DNA from: Clostridium saccharoperbutylacetonicum N1-4(HMT)
GTDB lineage: Bacteria > Bacillota > Clostridia > Clostridiales > Clostridiaceae
DNA: 64,000 bases
Assembly (NCBI RefSeq): GCF_000340885.1
Contig: NC_020291.1
Span: 3,099,001-3,163,000, forward strand
Direction: 5' to 3'
Made by a program: the position numbers and the translations under genes. Shown here piece after piece: positions 1-6,996 of this stretch; positions within the stretch are counted from its first letter, which is position 1; each line of letters starts with the position of its first letter. Under the pieces are notes generated by a model, which saw only the letters and a program-made list of their open reading frames with translations, searched no databases and was not told where the DNA came from.

Positions 1-972
1 TCACCAGAAACTACACTAGCAAAAGAAGCAGCTATAGATATTGGGGAAACAGGTGCAATAAAAGTTGATCAGAATTATAGAACAGCTGATAAGGATATAT
101 ATGCAGTTGGAGATGCAATAGAAGTTTATAATGCATTAACTCATACAGTAGCAAAATTATTTCTTGCGGGACCAGCACTAAAACAAGCTAGAGCAGTGGC
201 TGATCATATAAATGGGAAAAAAGCTCTAAACAAAGGATATATCGGGTCGTCAGCCATTAAAGTTTTCGATTATAATGGAGCGTCAACAGGCTTAAATGAA
301 GCTCTTATAAATGTTCTTAACATGAAAATAAAATATGAGGTTGTAAGAGTTATTCTAAGTGATAAGGTTGGTATAATGCCAAGTTCGGCACCAATGCATT
401 TTAAATTGTTATTTGAAGTTCCAACAGGAAAGATTTTAGGTGCTCAGGCCATAGGAAAAGGTGATGTTACAAAGAGAATAGATGTAGTGGCTACAGCAAT
501 AAAATTTGGAGGAACAATTGAAGATTTAAAAGATTTAGAATTATGTTATGCACCACCATTTTCAACAGCAAAAGATGTAGTTAACTATGCAGGTTATGTT
601 GGATCTAATCTTTTAAATGGAGATTTTAAACAAGTTAATGTGGATTTAGTGAGAGGATTAGTAGAACATAATGCTTATATAATTGATGTTAGAGAAAGAG
701 GAGAATATGCTAATGGACATATTAAAAATGCTGTAAATATACCATTAAGCGAACTTAGACAAAGAGTAAATGAAATACCCAAGGAGAAGCCTGTATATCT
801 TCACTGCAGAACTGGCCAAAGAAGCTATAATGCTACATTAGCACTTCAAAATTTAGGCTATAACAATGTCTACAATATTACAGGAAGTTTCTTAGGATTA
901 TCTTTCTACGAATATTTTAATGATAAAACTAAGAATAGGGAAAGTATATTAACTGAATATAATTTCAGATAG
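1..972 (+). CDS. CoA-disulfide reductase/NADH oxidase-like flavoprotein with C-terminal rhodanese domain (5' truncated)
   Basis: The reading frame is open from base 1, so the N-terminal FAD and NAD(P)H Rossmann domains lie mostly outside the window. Visible residues 33-41 carry the second FAD-binding signature (IYAVGDAIEV). The dimerisation domain follows, and a rhodanese-like domain occupies about visible residues 215-310, with the HCRTGQRS loop giving the active-site Cys near residue 268. This arrangement is typical of the CoA-disulfide reductase-rhodanese (CoADR-Rhd) subfamily, which reduces CoA disulfides, persulfides or polysulfide with NAD(P)H in the cytoplasm. Plain NADH oxidase of the same superfamily lacks the rhodanese. 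The family call is firm; the substrate is inferred. The gene stops 65 bp before the next one, with no clear terminator between. Confidence 0.88.
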   Translation, partial: SPETTLAKEAAIDIGETGAIKVDQNYRTADKDIYAVGDAIEVYNALTHTVAKLFLAGPALKQARAVADHINGKKALNKGYIGSSAIKVFDYNGASTGLNEALINVLNMKIKYEVVRVILSDKVGIMPSSAPMHFKLLFEVPTGKILGAQAIGKGDVTKRIDVVATAIKFGGTIEDLKDLELCYAPPFSTAKDVVNYAGYVGSNLLNGDFKQVNVDLVRGLVEHNAYIIDVRERGEYANGHIKNAVNIPLSELRQRVNEIPKEKPVYLHCRTGQRSYNATLALQNLGYNNVYNITGSFLGLSFYEYFNDKTKNRESILTEYNFR

Positions 973-1037
973 ATTATATGAATTTTTTTGAAGAGAAATT
1001 TCATATATTTATGAATAGAAATTATTAAGAGGCTGAT

Positions 1038-1859
1038 ATGAGAATTTATTTTAATTTCGCAACAATTGATGAATTACTAGGAATTGATTGTGATTTTCAT
1101 AGACAACAAAAAGAATTTGATTTAGAAGAATTAGAACAATATGATGGAAAAAATGGGAAACCTGCTTATGTATCAATAGAAGGAATAGTATATGATATCA
1201 GCAATGAATCAATCTTTGAGGAAAGAAAAAATAAGGAAAGCCTTGCTGGCAAAGATTTGACAGAATTATTTAGTTTAAGTCTTAAAATTAATACTATAAT
1301 TAATAGAGCACCTATAGTTGGTGTAATTGGAGATGACAGGTATGCAGAAAGTAAAATTCTTACTAGAGATAAAAAACATAAACATGAGAAAAAAGAAAGT
1401 TGCAAATATCAAGAATTCTATATAAAGGAAACCCTTTCAATGTTAGAAAAGATTATTTCAAAATCAATTAATGAAGTACTAGAATGGCAAGAAAACCTAA
1501 TAAAATGTCCAGGAGCAGCAGCTCAATTGGGAACGGTAAATAAAAGCGAAGTTGGAAAAAGTAGTACTGGTAGTTCAACTGGTGTATATGGATTAGTAGG
1601 TGGTGCATCTGGTGGAGCAGGGGGAGGATTAGGTGTTGCAATAGTAAATGTTGAAAAGGGAGGGGGGGGGATGACAAATCAGGATACAGGAAAAATGATA
1701 GCACCAGGTTCTGCCGGAGGAGCTACAGGTGGTGCAGTAGGGAGTCTAGGTGGAACTACTTCAACACCAACTACTACAGCACCAACTGGAAATACGGGAG
1801 GAATTCTAAGAAAAGAAGAAAAAGATGTTTGCTGTAAAAAATTGGATGAAGAAGATTAA
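1038..1859 (+). CDS. Cytochrome b5-like domain protein with Gly/Thr-rich tail; probable loss of heme ligand
   Basis: This is a 273-residue protein without a signal peptide. Residues about 28-95 match the short clostridial cytochrome b5-like heme/steroid-binding (MAPR-type) domain: a YDGKNGKPAYVSIEGIVYD block, then LAGKDLTELFS. Family members usually carry Trp-Gly-Gly-x-His just before AGKDLT. Here that stretch is ERKNKESLAGKDLT, with no His, so heme binding is doubtful. Residues 100-165 are charged and helical. Residues about 175-255 are Gly/Ser/Thr-rich low complexity, and the end is CCKK plus an acidic tail. A run of nine G lies inside the Gly-rich coding part. The function is unknown; the start is an ATG behind an AAGAGG-like site. 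Confidence 0.6.
   Translation: MRIYFNFATIDELLGIDCDFHRQQKEFDLEELEQYDGKNGKPAYVSIEGIVYDISNESIFEERKNKESLAGKDLTELFSLSLKINTIINRAPIVGVIGDDRYAESKILTRDKKHKHEKKESCKYQEFYIKETLSMLEKIISKSINEVLEWQENLIKCPGAAAQLGTVNKSEVGKSSTGSSTGVYGLVGGASGGAGGGLGVAIVNVEKGGGGMTNQDTGKMIAPGSAGGATGGAVGSLGGTTSTPTTTAPTGNTGGILRKEEKDVCCKKLDEED
1662..1670 (+). repeat. Nine-G homopolymer inside a coding sequence
   Basis: Nine consecutive G bases occur in an otherwise AT-rich genome, encoding part of a Gly-Gly-Gly-Gly run in the cytochrome b5-like protein. Slippage by one base here would shift the frame and change or remove the C-terminal 60 or so residues. Confidence 0.9.
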
Positions 1860-1927
1860 TATTAAAACTTGATTATAGTATTAAAATATTATATACTCAA
1901 TTAAGAAGATAAATTAATATTGATTAG

Positions 1928-2014
1928 ATACGGTTGGGTAAATTTTATAATTTACTTTCAAGCAATTGGTTTCTGGGGTGGGAAACTCATTTTGAGTTTT
2001 TCCATCTTTTTTTG
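1928..2014 (+). promoter_or_regulatory. Switch-like leader of nhaA (candidate Na+-I/DUF1646 riboswitch)
   Basis: The leader begins with a GC-richer conserved-looking block and a perfect hairpin (GTAAAT...ATTTAC, about 1937-1954). GTTTC at 1969-1973 can pair with GAAAC at 1982-1986 around a TGGGGTGG loop. The same GAAAC is also the 5' arm of the terminator at 1979-2014, so the two folds are mutually exclusive. That is the layout of a transcriptional riboswitch. The downstream gene is a Na+/H+ antiporter, which fits the DUF1646 (Na+-I) class, but I identify the class from context and a partial memory of the consensus only. Confidence 0.5.
1979..2014 (+). terminator. Intrinsic terminator in nhaA leader
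   Basis: The stem GGAAACTC / GAGTTTTTCC with a four to five base loop is followed by a T-rich run (ATCTTTTTTTG). It lies upstream of nhaA rather than after a gene, so it is probably conditional. Confidence 0.7.
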
Positions 2015-2086
2015 TGTTTCATTTTAAATGAATTTTTAATTTGATTTATAAAATACTTACTGAGAATATGAAGAAGGAGAGAAGTT

Positions 2087-3289
2087 ATGAATAATAAAAT
2101 CAAAAGAAAAGTGATAAATCCATTTTTACATTTTTTTAGGAGTGAGTCTTCAAGTGGAATATTACTATTGGTATGTGCCATTGTTGCAATAATAATAGCA
2201 AACTCTAACTATAATCATATATATGAGAATGTACTTAATGCATATATATCAATAGGTTATAGAGAATTATCTATATCAATGTCTGTTCATCGTTGGATTA
2301 ACGATGGATTGATGACTATATTTTTTTTAGTTGTTGGAATGGAAATAAAGAGGGAAGTTGTGTTTGGGGAACTAAAATCTTTTAAAAGGACTATACTTCC
2401 AATTTCTGCGGCTATAGGTGGAATGGTTGTTCCAGCAATTATTTATGTATTATTTAATATTGGAGAACCAACAATTTCAGGTTGGGGAATACCAATGGCT
2501 ACAGATATAGCTTTTGCATTAGGAATGCTTTCCTTAGTTGCAAAAAATGCACCTAAAGGTATAGTTGTTTTTCTTACAGCATTAGCGATAGTCGATGATT
2601 TAGGAGCTATTCTTGTGATAGCAATATTTTATAATAGCCAAATTTCATGGCTTGCTCTTATTATGGGGCTAGTGATATTTATAAGCATTTTGCTAGCAAA
2701 TAAATTAAAAGTTAAGTATGTATCAGTTTATATTATTTTGGGCATATTGCTTTGGTTATGTTTTTTGAAATCAGGAGTACATGCGACAATAGCTGGAGTA
2801 CTACTTGGAATGGCACTTCCTATTGGAGAAAATATTCATAAATTTAAATCTTCAATGTTATATAAGTTCGAACATAAATTAACTTCTTGGTCAAGTTATG
2901 TAATAATGCCAATTTTTGCTTTTGCAAATTCAGGGATAGAAATTAGTTTTGAAACTTTTTCTAAGGACATATTTTCGCCAGTAAGTTTAGGGATTATATT
3001 TGGACTCTTTATTGGAAAACAGGTTGGAATATTTGTAACTTCTTATTTATTAGTCAAATTTAAAATTGCAAAGTTTCCAGCAAGTGTAACTAAAAGACAT
3101 TTATATGGAGCAAGTGTTTTGGGGGGGATTGGTTTTACAATGTCAATATTTGTTTCATCGTTATCTTTTACTGACATGGAGATACTATCAATGGCCAAAA
3201 TATGTATAATGATTGCTTCAGTATTATCAGCATTATATGGAACAATAGTATTTAAAGTTATCAGTTTTAAGAATAAAAGAATTGCCTAA
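2087..3289 (+). CDS. nhaA: Na+/H+ antiporter NhaA
   Basis: A 400-residue polytopic membrane protein, normal length for NhaA, that exchanges internal Na+ (or Li+) for external H+ and controls cytoplasmic pH and sodium. Signatures visible are MATDIAFALG with the Asp near residue 140 and ALAIVDDLGAI with the paired Asp at about residues 170-171, the ion-binding carboxylates of the family. GGIGFTMSIF near the C-terminus is also typical. The ATG is preceded by GAAGGAGAG at good spacing. It is a single-gene unit behind the switch-like leader at 1928-2014, so expression is probably ion-responsive through premature termination. Confidence 0.95.
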   Translation: MNNKIKRKVINPFLHFFRSESSSGILLLVCAIVAIIIANSNYNHIYENVLNAYISIGYRELSISMSVHRWINDGLMTIFFLVVGMEIKREVVFGELKSFKRTILPISAAIGGMVVPAIIYVLFNIGEPTISGWGIPMATDIAFALGMLSLVAKNAPKGIVVFLTALAIVDDLGAILVIAIFYNSQISWLALIMGLVIFISILLANKLKVKYVSVYIILGILLWLCFLKSGVHATIAGVLLGMALPIGENIHKFKSSMLYKFEHKLTSWSSYVIMPIFAFANSGIEISFETFSKDIFSPVSLGIIFGLFIGKQVGIFVTSYLLVKFKIAKFPASVTKRHLYGASVLGGIGFTMSIFVSSLSFTDMEILSMAKICIMIASVLSALYGTIVFKVISFKNKRIA

Positions 3290-3466
3290 TAAGTCTTATG
3301 AGAAAATTATAATATTTAAAATTTTAAATAGCAAATTCTTGTTAGAAAAATATATGATAACTTGGCAATTTTAAAATAAAATTATTATTTAATATTGATT
3401 ATTATTTAATAATATGTTATTATAAATTTAAGAAATTAAGAGAAAGGATTTAAGGAGTGGATTAAA

Positions 3467-3637
3467 ATGGGAAATTTAATAAAAATAAATATGTACGCGG
3501 AAAGTAAACAGAAAAATGGTACAATATTAGATTTAAAGAGATTAGAAGCAAATATTGCAACTTATAATATTTGGCTAGAAAATAATCATAGAGAGGACAA
3601 AATAGAAACTTATGAAGAGTTTTTACAAATTATATAA
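3467..3637 (+). CDS. Small hypothetical protein (56 aa)
   Basis: An ATG follows AAGGAGTGG at normal spacing, the frame runs 56 codons to TAA, and a terminator hairpin follows within 10 bp, so this looks like a complete monocistronic small gene. The product is hydrophilic with balanced Lys and Glu, predicted mostly helical (centre DLKRLEANIATYN), with no Cys, signal peptide or membrane segment. I do not recognise the family. A small regulatory or adaptor protein is possible, but nothing in the sequence shows it. Confidence 0.6.
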   Translation: MGNLIKINMYAESKQKNGTILDLKRLEANIATYNIWLENNHREDKIETYEEFLQII

Positions 3638-3645
3638 AAAGCTTT

Positions 3646-3696
3646 AAAAGGCAGATTAAATTAAAAGATTTAACCTGTCTTTTAAATTTTTAAATA
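3646..3696 (+). terminator. Terminator after the 56-aa ORF
   Basis: A 15-bp stem (AAAAGGCAG...CTGTCTTTT with one mismatch and a wobble) around TTAAAAGA is followed by a T-rich stretch. Confidence 0.7.
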
Positions 3697-3716
3697 AATT
3701 ATAGCTTGTCACAATA

Positions 3717-3834
3717 TTGACATATTTATCTTATATTATATATATAAATAATTTAATTATTTATCCCTTACCAAATTTAAATTATTACCCAGTATTCAGA
3801 ATAATCTATTTACCCTAGTAGATTATTCTTTCTC
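3717..3834 (+). ncRNA. Candidate small RNA unit with own promoter and terminator
   Basis: TTGACA at 3717-3722 and TATATA about 16 bp further give a good vegetative promoter. No ORF follows. An 11-bp perfect inverted repeat (3798-3808 with 3819-3829) followed by TTCTC can end a transcript of about 80 bases. If it reads through, the stronger hairpin at 3841-3881 would stop it. Promoter plus terminator without an ORF is the only evidence. Confidence 0.4.
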
Positions 3835-3840
3835 AACATT

Positions 3841-3881
3841 AAAAGTAGTAAACATTGCATAAAATGGTTACTACTTTTTTG
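3841..3881 (+). terminator. Strong intrinsic terminator without an upstream ORF
   Basis: A perfect 11-bp stem, AAAAGTAGTAA with TTACTACTTTT, is followed by a run of T. The nearest upstream ORF already has its own terminator at 3646-3696. Confidence 0.75.
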
Positions 3882-4066
3882 TAATTTTGTCGAATAATAT
3901 TTCTTGGAATATTAAAATAAATCTAGATTATAGTGTGATAATATGTTAATATAAAATTAATCAAAAGATATAAGAAATACTTGTGATATATCAGAAAGTA
4001 TGTTGATAAACGTAGAAAAATAAGGTATTTTAAAACACTAAAGTTTATATTGTCCCTCTTTTTAAT

Positions 4067-4101
4067 AAAAGTGCAGTCATTAAGTTGTCTGCACTTTTTA
4101 T
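4067..4101 (+). terminator. Intrinsic terminator without an upstream ORF
   Basis: The stem AAAAGTGCAG / CTGCACTTTT with a 12-base loop and T run ends a 185-bp stretch (3882-4066) in which I see no ORF with a ribosome binding site. It suggests another short untranslated transcript. Confidence 0.7.
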
Positions 4102-4195
4102 TTCTACAATTTATTTGTAATACAAAACTCTAAATAATAATTATGGAAGAATATTCAAAAACATATTATACTAGTAAATAAGAGGTGATTTAAAA

Positions 4196-4903
4196 ATGAG
4201 GAAACTTTTATCTGGGTTACTTTCAATGATACTGATTTTAGGGACAGTTCAAGTTGGAGCTTCAGCTCAGTGGAGACAGAACATTGATAGCAGCTGGAGT
4301 TGGATAGATGATGGACATAATATTTTTAGTGATGGTTGGAAACAAATTAATGGGAAATGGTACTATTTCAAACAAGGTAAGATGCAGACTGGCTGGCTAA
4401 AGTATTGTAATGTAGCTTGGTATTATCTTGGAAGTGATGGAGCTATGAAAACTGGTTGGTTGAAAGATGGAAATGCAGTTTATTTTCTTGATGAGAACGG
4501 AGTACTTATTACAGACAGTGTTTTCTGCGGTTTATATTTTGATTCAAATGGAACCGCTTTTTTAGAAGATAATAAAAAAGTGTTAGTTGATAATGAGTAT
4601 GTTAAAATTACATACTTAGGTATTGATAAACATGGACCATATTATAAAAAAGTAGAGATTCAAGTTGAGAATAAAAGTGAAAAAGAATTATATATTGAAA
4701 GTAGCAATATTTTAGTTGATGGGTATGAAAAAAATAGTTGGATCAATCTTGATATTGACAAAGGACAATCTTTATATACTTTTATAGGGTTCTACAAAGA
4801 TGACATTAAAACAAATTTTGACAACATAAATGGCAATATTGTCATTAAAACATTTAAAGATATGGCTTACTTAAAGGAAGAAGGTTTCACGATTAAAATT
4901 TAA
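4196..4903 (+). CDS. Secreted CW-binding-repeat (choline-binding-like) protein with C-terminal beta domain
   Basis: A 235-residue protein. Residues 1-24 form a signal peptide ending in ASA-Q. Residues about 36-105 hold three to four CW_binding_1 (PF01473) repeats, seen as GWKQINGKWYYFKQGKMQTG, GWLKYCNVAWYYLGSDG and GWLKDGNAVYFLDENG. These are aromatic-rich units that bind cell-wall choline or related polymers. Residues about 115-235 form a beta-rich, immunoglobulin-like domain that I cannot assign. The ATG follows AAGAGGTGAT. The protein is presumably non-covalently attached to the outer wall; no catalytic domain is visible, so an adhesive or structural role is inferred only. It stands alone, between the orphan transcripts on either side. 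Confidence 0.8.
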   Translation: MRKLLSGLLSMILILGTVQVGASAQWRQNIDSSWSWIDDGHNIFSDGWKQINGKWYYFKQGKMQTGWLKYCNVAWYYLGSDGAMKTGWLKDGNAVYFLDENGVLITDSVFCGLYFDSNGTAFLEDNKKVLVDNEYVKITYLGIDKHGPYYKKVEIQVENKSEKELYIESSNILVDGYEKNSWINLDIDKGQSLYTFIGFYKDDIKTNFDNINGNIVIKTFKDMAYLKEEGFTIKI

Positions 4904-4951
4904 ATAATAAACTAAATTTTAAATTAAATAGTTATTTTTAAGAAAATGTGA

Positions 4952-5028
4952 TATACTGTTAGAGGCTAAATTGCACAAAAACTTAGCCAGTAAAAGTAGG
5001 TCAGGTAGAAATACCTGATCTGTTTTTT
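4952..5028 (+). ncRNA. Candidate two-hairpin small RNA
   Basis: An extended -10 (TGTGATATACT, ending 4957) is followed after a few bases by stem GGCTAA/TTAGCC (4964-4988). The terminator AGGTCAGGTA-GAAA-TACCTGATCT (4998-5021) and a T6 run come next. There is no ORF. The predicted RNA is about 65 bases, too short for the riboswitches I know, and is best called an unassigned sRNA or the 3' end of a processed mRNA from 4196-4903. Confidence 0.45.
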
Positions 5029-5148
5029 ACATTTAAATGAATAAATTCCATGAGAAAACCATATATAAATATGCACTATAAAGGTATAATTTATATTGTA
5101 TCAGCTTAGTTGTTAGTTGATATTCTCATAATCTTTATATTTTATATG

Positions 5149-5178
5149 AATGCAGCCATAATTGGCTGCATTTTTTAG
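5149..5178 (+). terminator. Intrinsic terminator; possible end of a third small transcript
   Basis: A perfect stem AATGCAGCC / GGCTGCATT with loop ATAATT is followed by TTTTTT. Upstream (5030-5148) no ORF with a ribosome site is seen. A TATAAT-like box near 5085-5090 could start an RNA of roughly 80 bases. The rest of 5179-5345 shows no clear feature. Confidence 0.7.
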
Positions 5179-5345
5179 TTTCACTGAAGATTTATTCTAT
5201 AAATAAAGGATTTTATATATTATAGTAGAAGATATGTATTTAGAAGTAAAATTAGTATTTTTAACTAAGAAAAATATTAATATTTAAGTTTTCTTGATAT
5301 TTTAGATAGAATTATAAAATGAAAAGCTTGTAGGAGTTGAGAATA

Positions 5346-6236
5346 ATGAGTTTTAAAACAATAATTAAACTTATGGATATTAAAACACTTGTGGCAGGGT
5401 TAGTTCCTGTAATTCTTGGATCAATTTATTCAAAATATGCTTTTGAAAGAGTTAATATCTTATATTTTTTATTATTAGCTTTTGCCATGATATTGATTCA
5501 AAGTGCTACGAATATGATTAATGATTACTTTGATTTTAAACGTGGAGCGGATGTAAATAAGAGTTCTGATGAAAAAGCTTTAATCAGTGGAGAAGTAACC
5601 ACAAAGGGAGTTTTGACAATTATATTTTTTTATCAATTAATCGCCTTTATAATAGGTGTTTTTATTGCTAGTCAGACAAGCTACTACATACTTCTTGTTG
5701 CAATTCTAGGAGGAACTATTTCAATTTTATATGCCTTTGGACCAATGCCTATTTCTTATACGCCAATTGGTGAAATTGTTTCTGGATTAACAATGGGGAT
5801 AGGAATAACGACTACAGTAATATATATTCAGTCAGGTGTCTTTAATTTAAGCACTATATTAGTTGCAATTCCAACAGCATTATTTATTGGAACAATCTTA
5901 CTGACTAATAATTTAAGTGATATAGTAGAGGATAAAGAAGCTGGTAGAAAAACGTTGCCTATCATTTTAGGTAAAAAAAATGCCGAGAAGTTATGGATGT
6001 TTAATGTGGTAATATTATTTCTCTTAACTTTAGGATTAGTACTAATTAATATATATCCTTTAATTATATTAATACCAGTAATTTTACTATTTCCATATAA
6101 ATCAATTTTAATTTTCTCATCCTATGAGAAAACAGCTGAAACAAAGGGCAGAAGTATGGGACTTATAGGCCAAGTTGGAGTTAAATATCATTTTAGTATT
6201 GTTATTGGCTTGGTGATAGCTATTATTATTAGGTGA
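5346..6236 (+). CDS. UbiA-family prenyltransferase (MenA-like)
   Basis: A 296-residue polytopic membrane protein with eight or nine hydrophobic segments. The first Asp-rich motif, NDYFDFKRGAD (residues about 59-69), and the second, NLSDIVEDKEAGRKTL (about 187-203), are the polyprenyl-diphosphate/Mg2+ sites of the UbiA superfamily. The length and motif spelling are closest to 1,4-dihydroxy-2-naphthoate octaprenyltransferase (MenA). No other menaquinone gene is nearby, so the acceptor is open. I chose ATG 5346 because TAGGAG ends 9 bp upstream; a TTG at 5337 would directly abut that site. It is monocistronic, with a terminator after it. Confidence 0.8.
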   Translation: MSFKTIIKLMDIKTLVAGLVPVILGSIYSKYAFERVNILYFLLLAFAMILIQSATNMINDYFDFKRGADVNKSSDEKALISGEVTTKGVLTIIFFYQLIAFIIGVFIASQTSYYILLVAILGGTISILYAFGPMPISYTPIGEIVSGLTMGIGITTTVIYIQSGVFNLSTILVAIPTALFIGTILLTNNLSDIVEDKEAGRKTLPIILGKKNAEKLWMFNVVILFLLTLGLVLINIYPLIILIPVILLFPYKSILIFSSYEKTAETKGRSMGLIGQVGVKYHFSIVIGLVIAIIIR

Positions 6237-6283
6237 ATGCTTGAATCTTGGACATTAAGCTGAAAAATATAATAGTGTGAATG

Positions 6284-6320
6284 AGGAGAACTAAATTTAA
6301 ATATAGTTCTCTTTCTTTAT
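6284..6320 (+). terminator. Terminator after the UbiA-family gene
   Basis: GAGAACTA / TAGTTCTC stem around a 10-base AT loop is followed by TTTCTTTATTT. Confidence 0.65.
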
Positions 6321-6441
6321 TTGTGTAAGAGAACATACGTTGGTTATTTATAAAGAGTATGGTTTATATACAAATTAAAAAATAAAATAAGGGAACTTTT
6401 TACTATAGTTATTTATCTTAATAGTGTAAGGAGGGATAGCA

Positions 6442-6996
6442 GTGAGTATTGGAACTAAAGTTTTGCGATTTTATAATTTAAGTAAATACAGAGCGGATGA
6501 AAGCATAAATGAGAAAATTAATAAAACAGAATTTATTGAGCTCATTGAAGCTAATAAATTGCCTTTATATAGGCTTGCAAAGGGAATAGTTAAAAATGAA
6601 CATGATATACAAGATGCTGTTAATGAAAGTATATTAAAAGCTTTTGAAAATTTAGGGAAGCTTAAAAATAGGGAGTGTTTTAAGCCTTGGCTTATGAGAA
6701 TTCTTGTGAATGAGTGTTATGCATTACTAAAAAGGCAAAAGAAGGTCAAGCTTGAAGAAAATATGACTATTTATGATCTGTATTATGAAGAAAATAATCA
6801 GCATGAACTTATGGATGAAATAGATAAATTAGAATTAGAATTTCGAACAGTTTTAATACTTTTTTATTACGAAGATATGAGCATAAAATCTATAAGTGAA
6901 GTATTAAACATTTCTCAAGGAACGATAAAATCGAGATTAAGCAGGGCAAAAGCTAAACTTAAGGTTATATTAGATGAAAGTGAAGGAGGAGTATAG
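6442..6996 (+). CDS. ECF-type RNA polymerase sigma factor
   Basis: A 184-residue protein of sigma-70 group 4. Region 2 (about residues 38-100) includes LYRLAKGIVKNEHDIQDAV and the CFKPWLMRILVNEC segment. Region 4 (about 125-178) has an HTH reading SIKSISEVLNISQGTIKSRLSRAKAKLK, which binds the -35 element. The GTG start is set by AAGGAGG six bases upstream. The next gene begins on the base after the stop and encodes a membrane protein with a DUF4179 domain, the usual anti-sigma partner, so the two almost certainly form an extracytoplasmic signalling module. The unusual 30-residue N-terminal lead before region 2 has no recognised role. Confidence 0.92.
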   Translation: MSIGTKVLRFYNLSKYRADESINEKINKTEFIELIEANKLPLYRLAKGIVKNEHDIQDAVNESILKAFENLGKLKNRECFKPWLMRILVNECYALLKRQKKVKLEENMTIYDLYYEENNQHELMDEIDKLELEFRTVLILFYYEDMSIKSISEVLNISQGTIKSRLSRAKAKLKVILDESEGGV

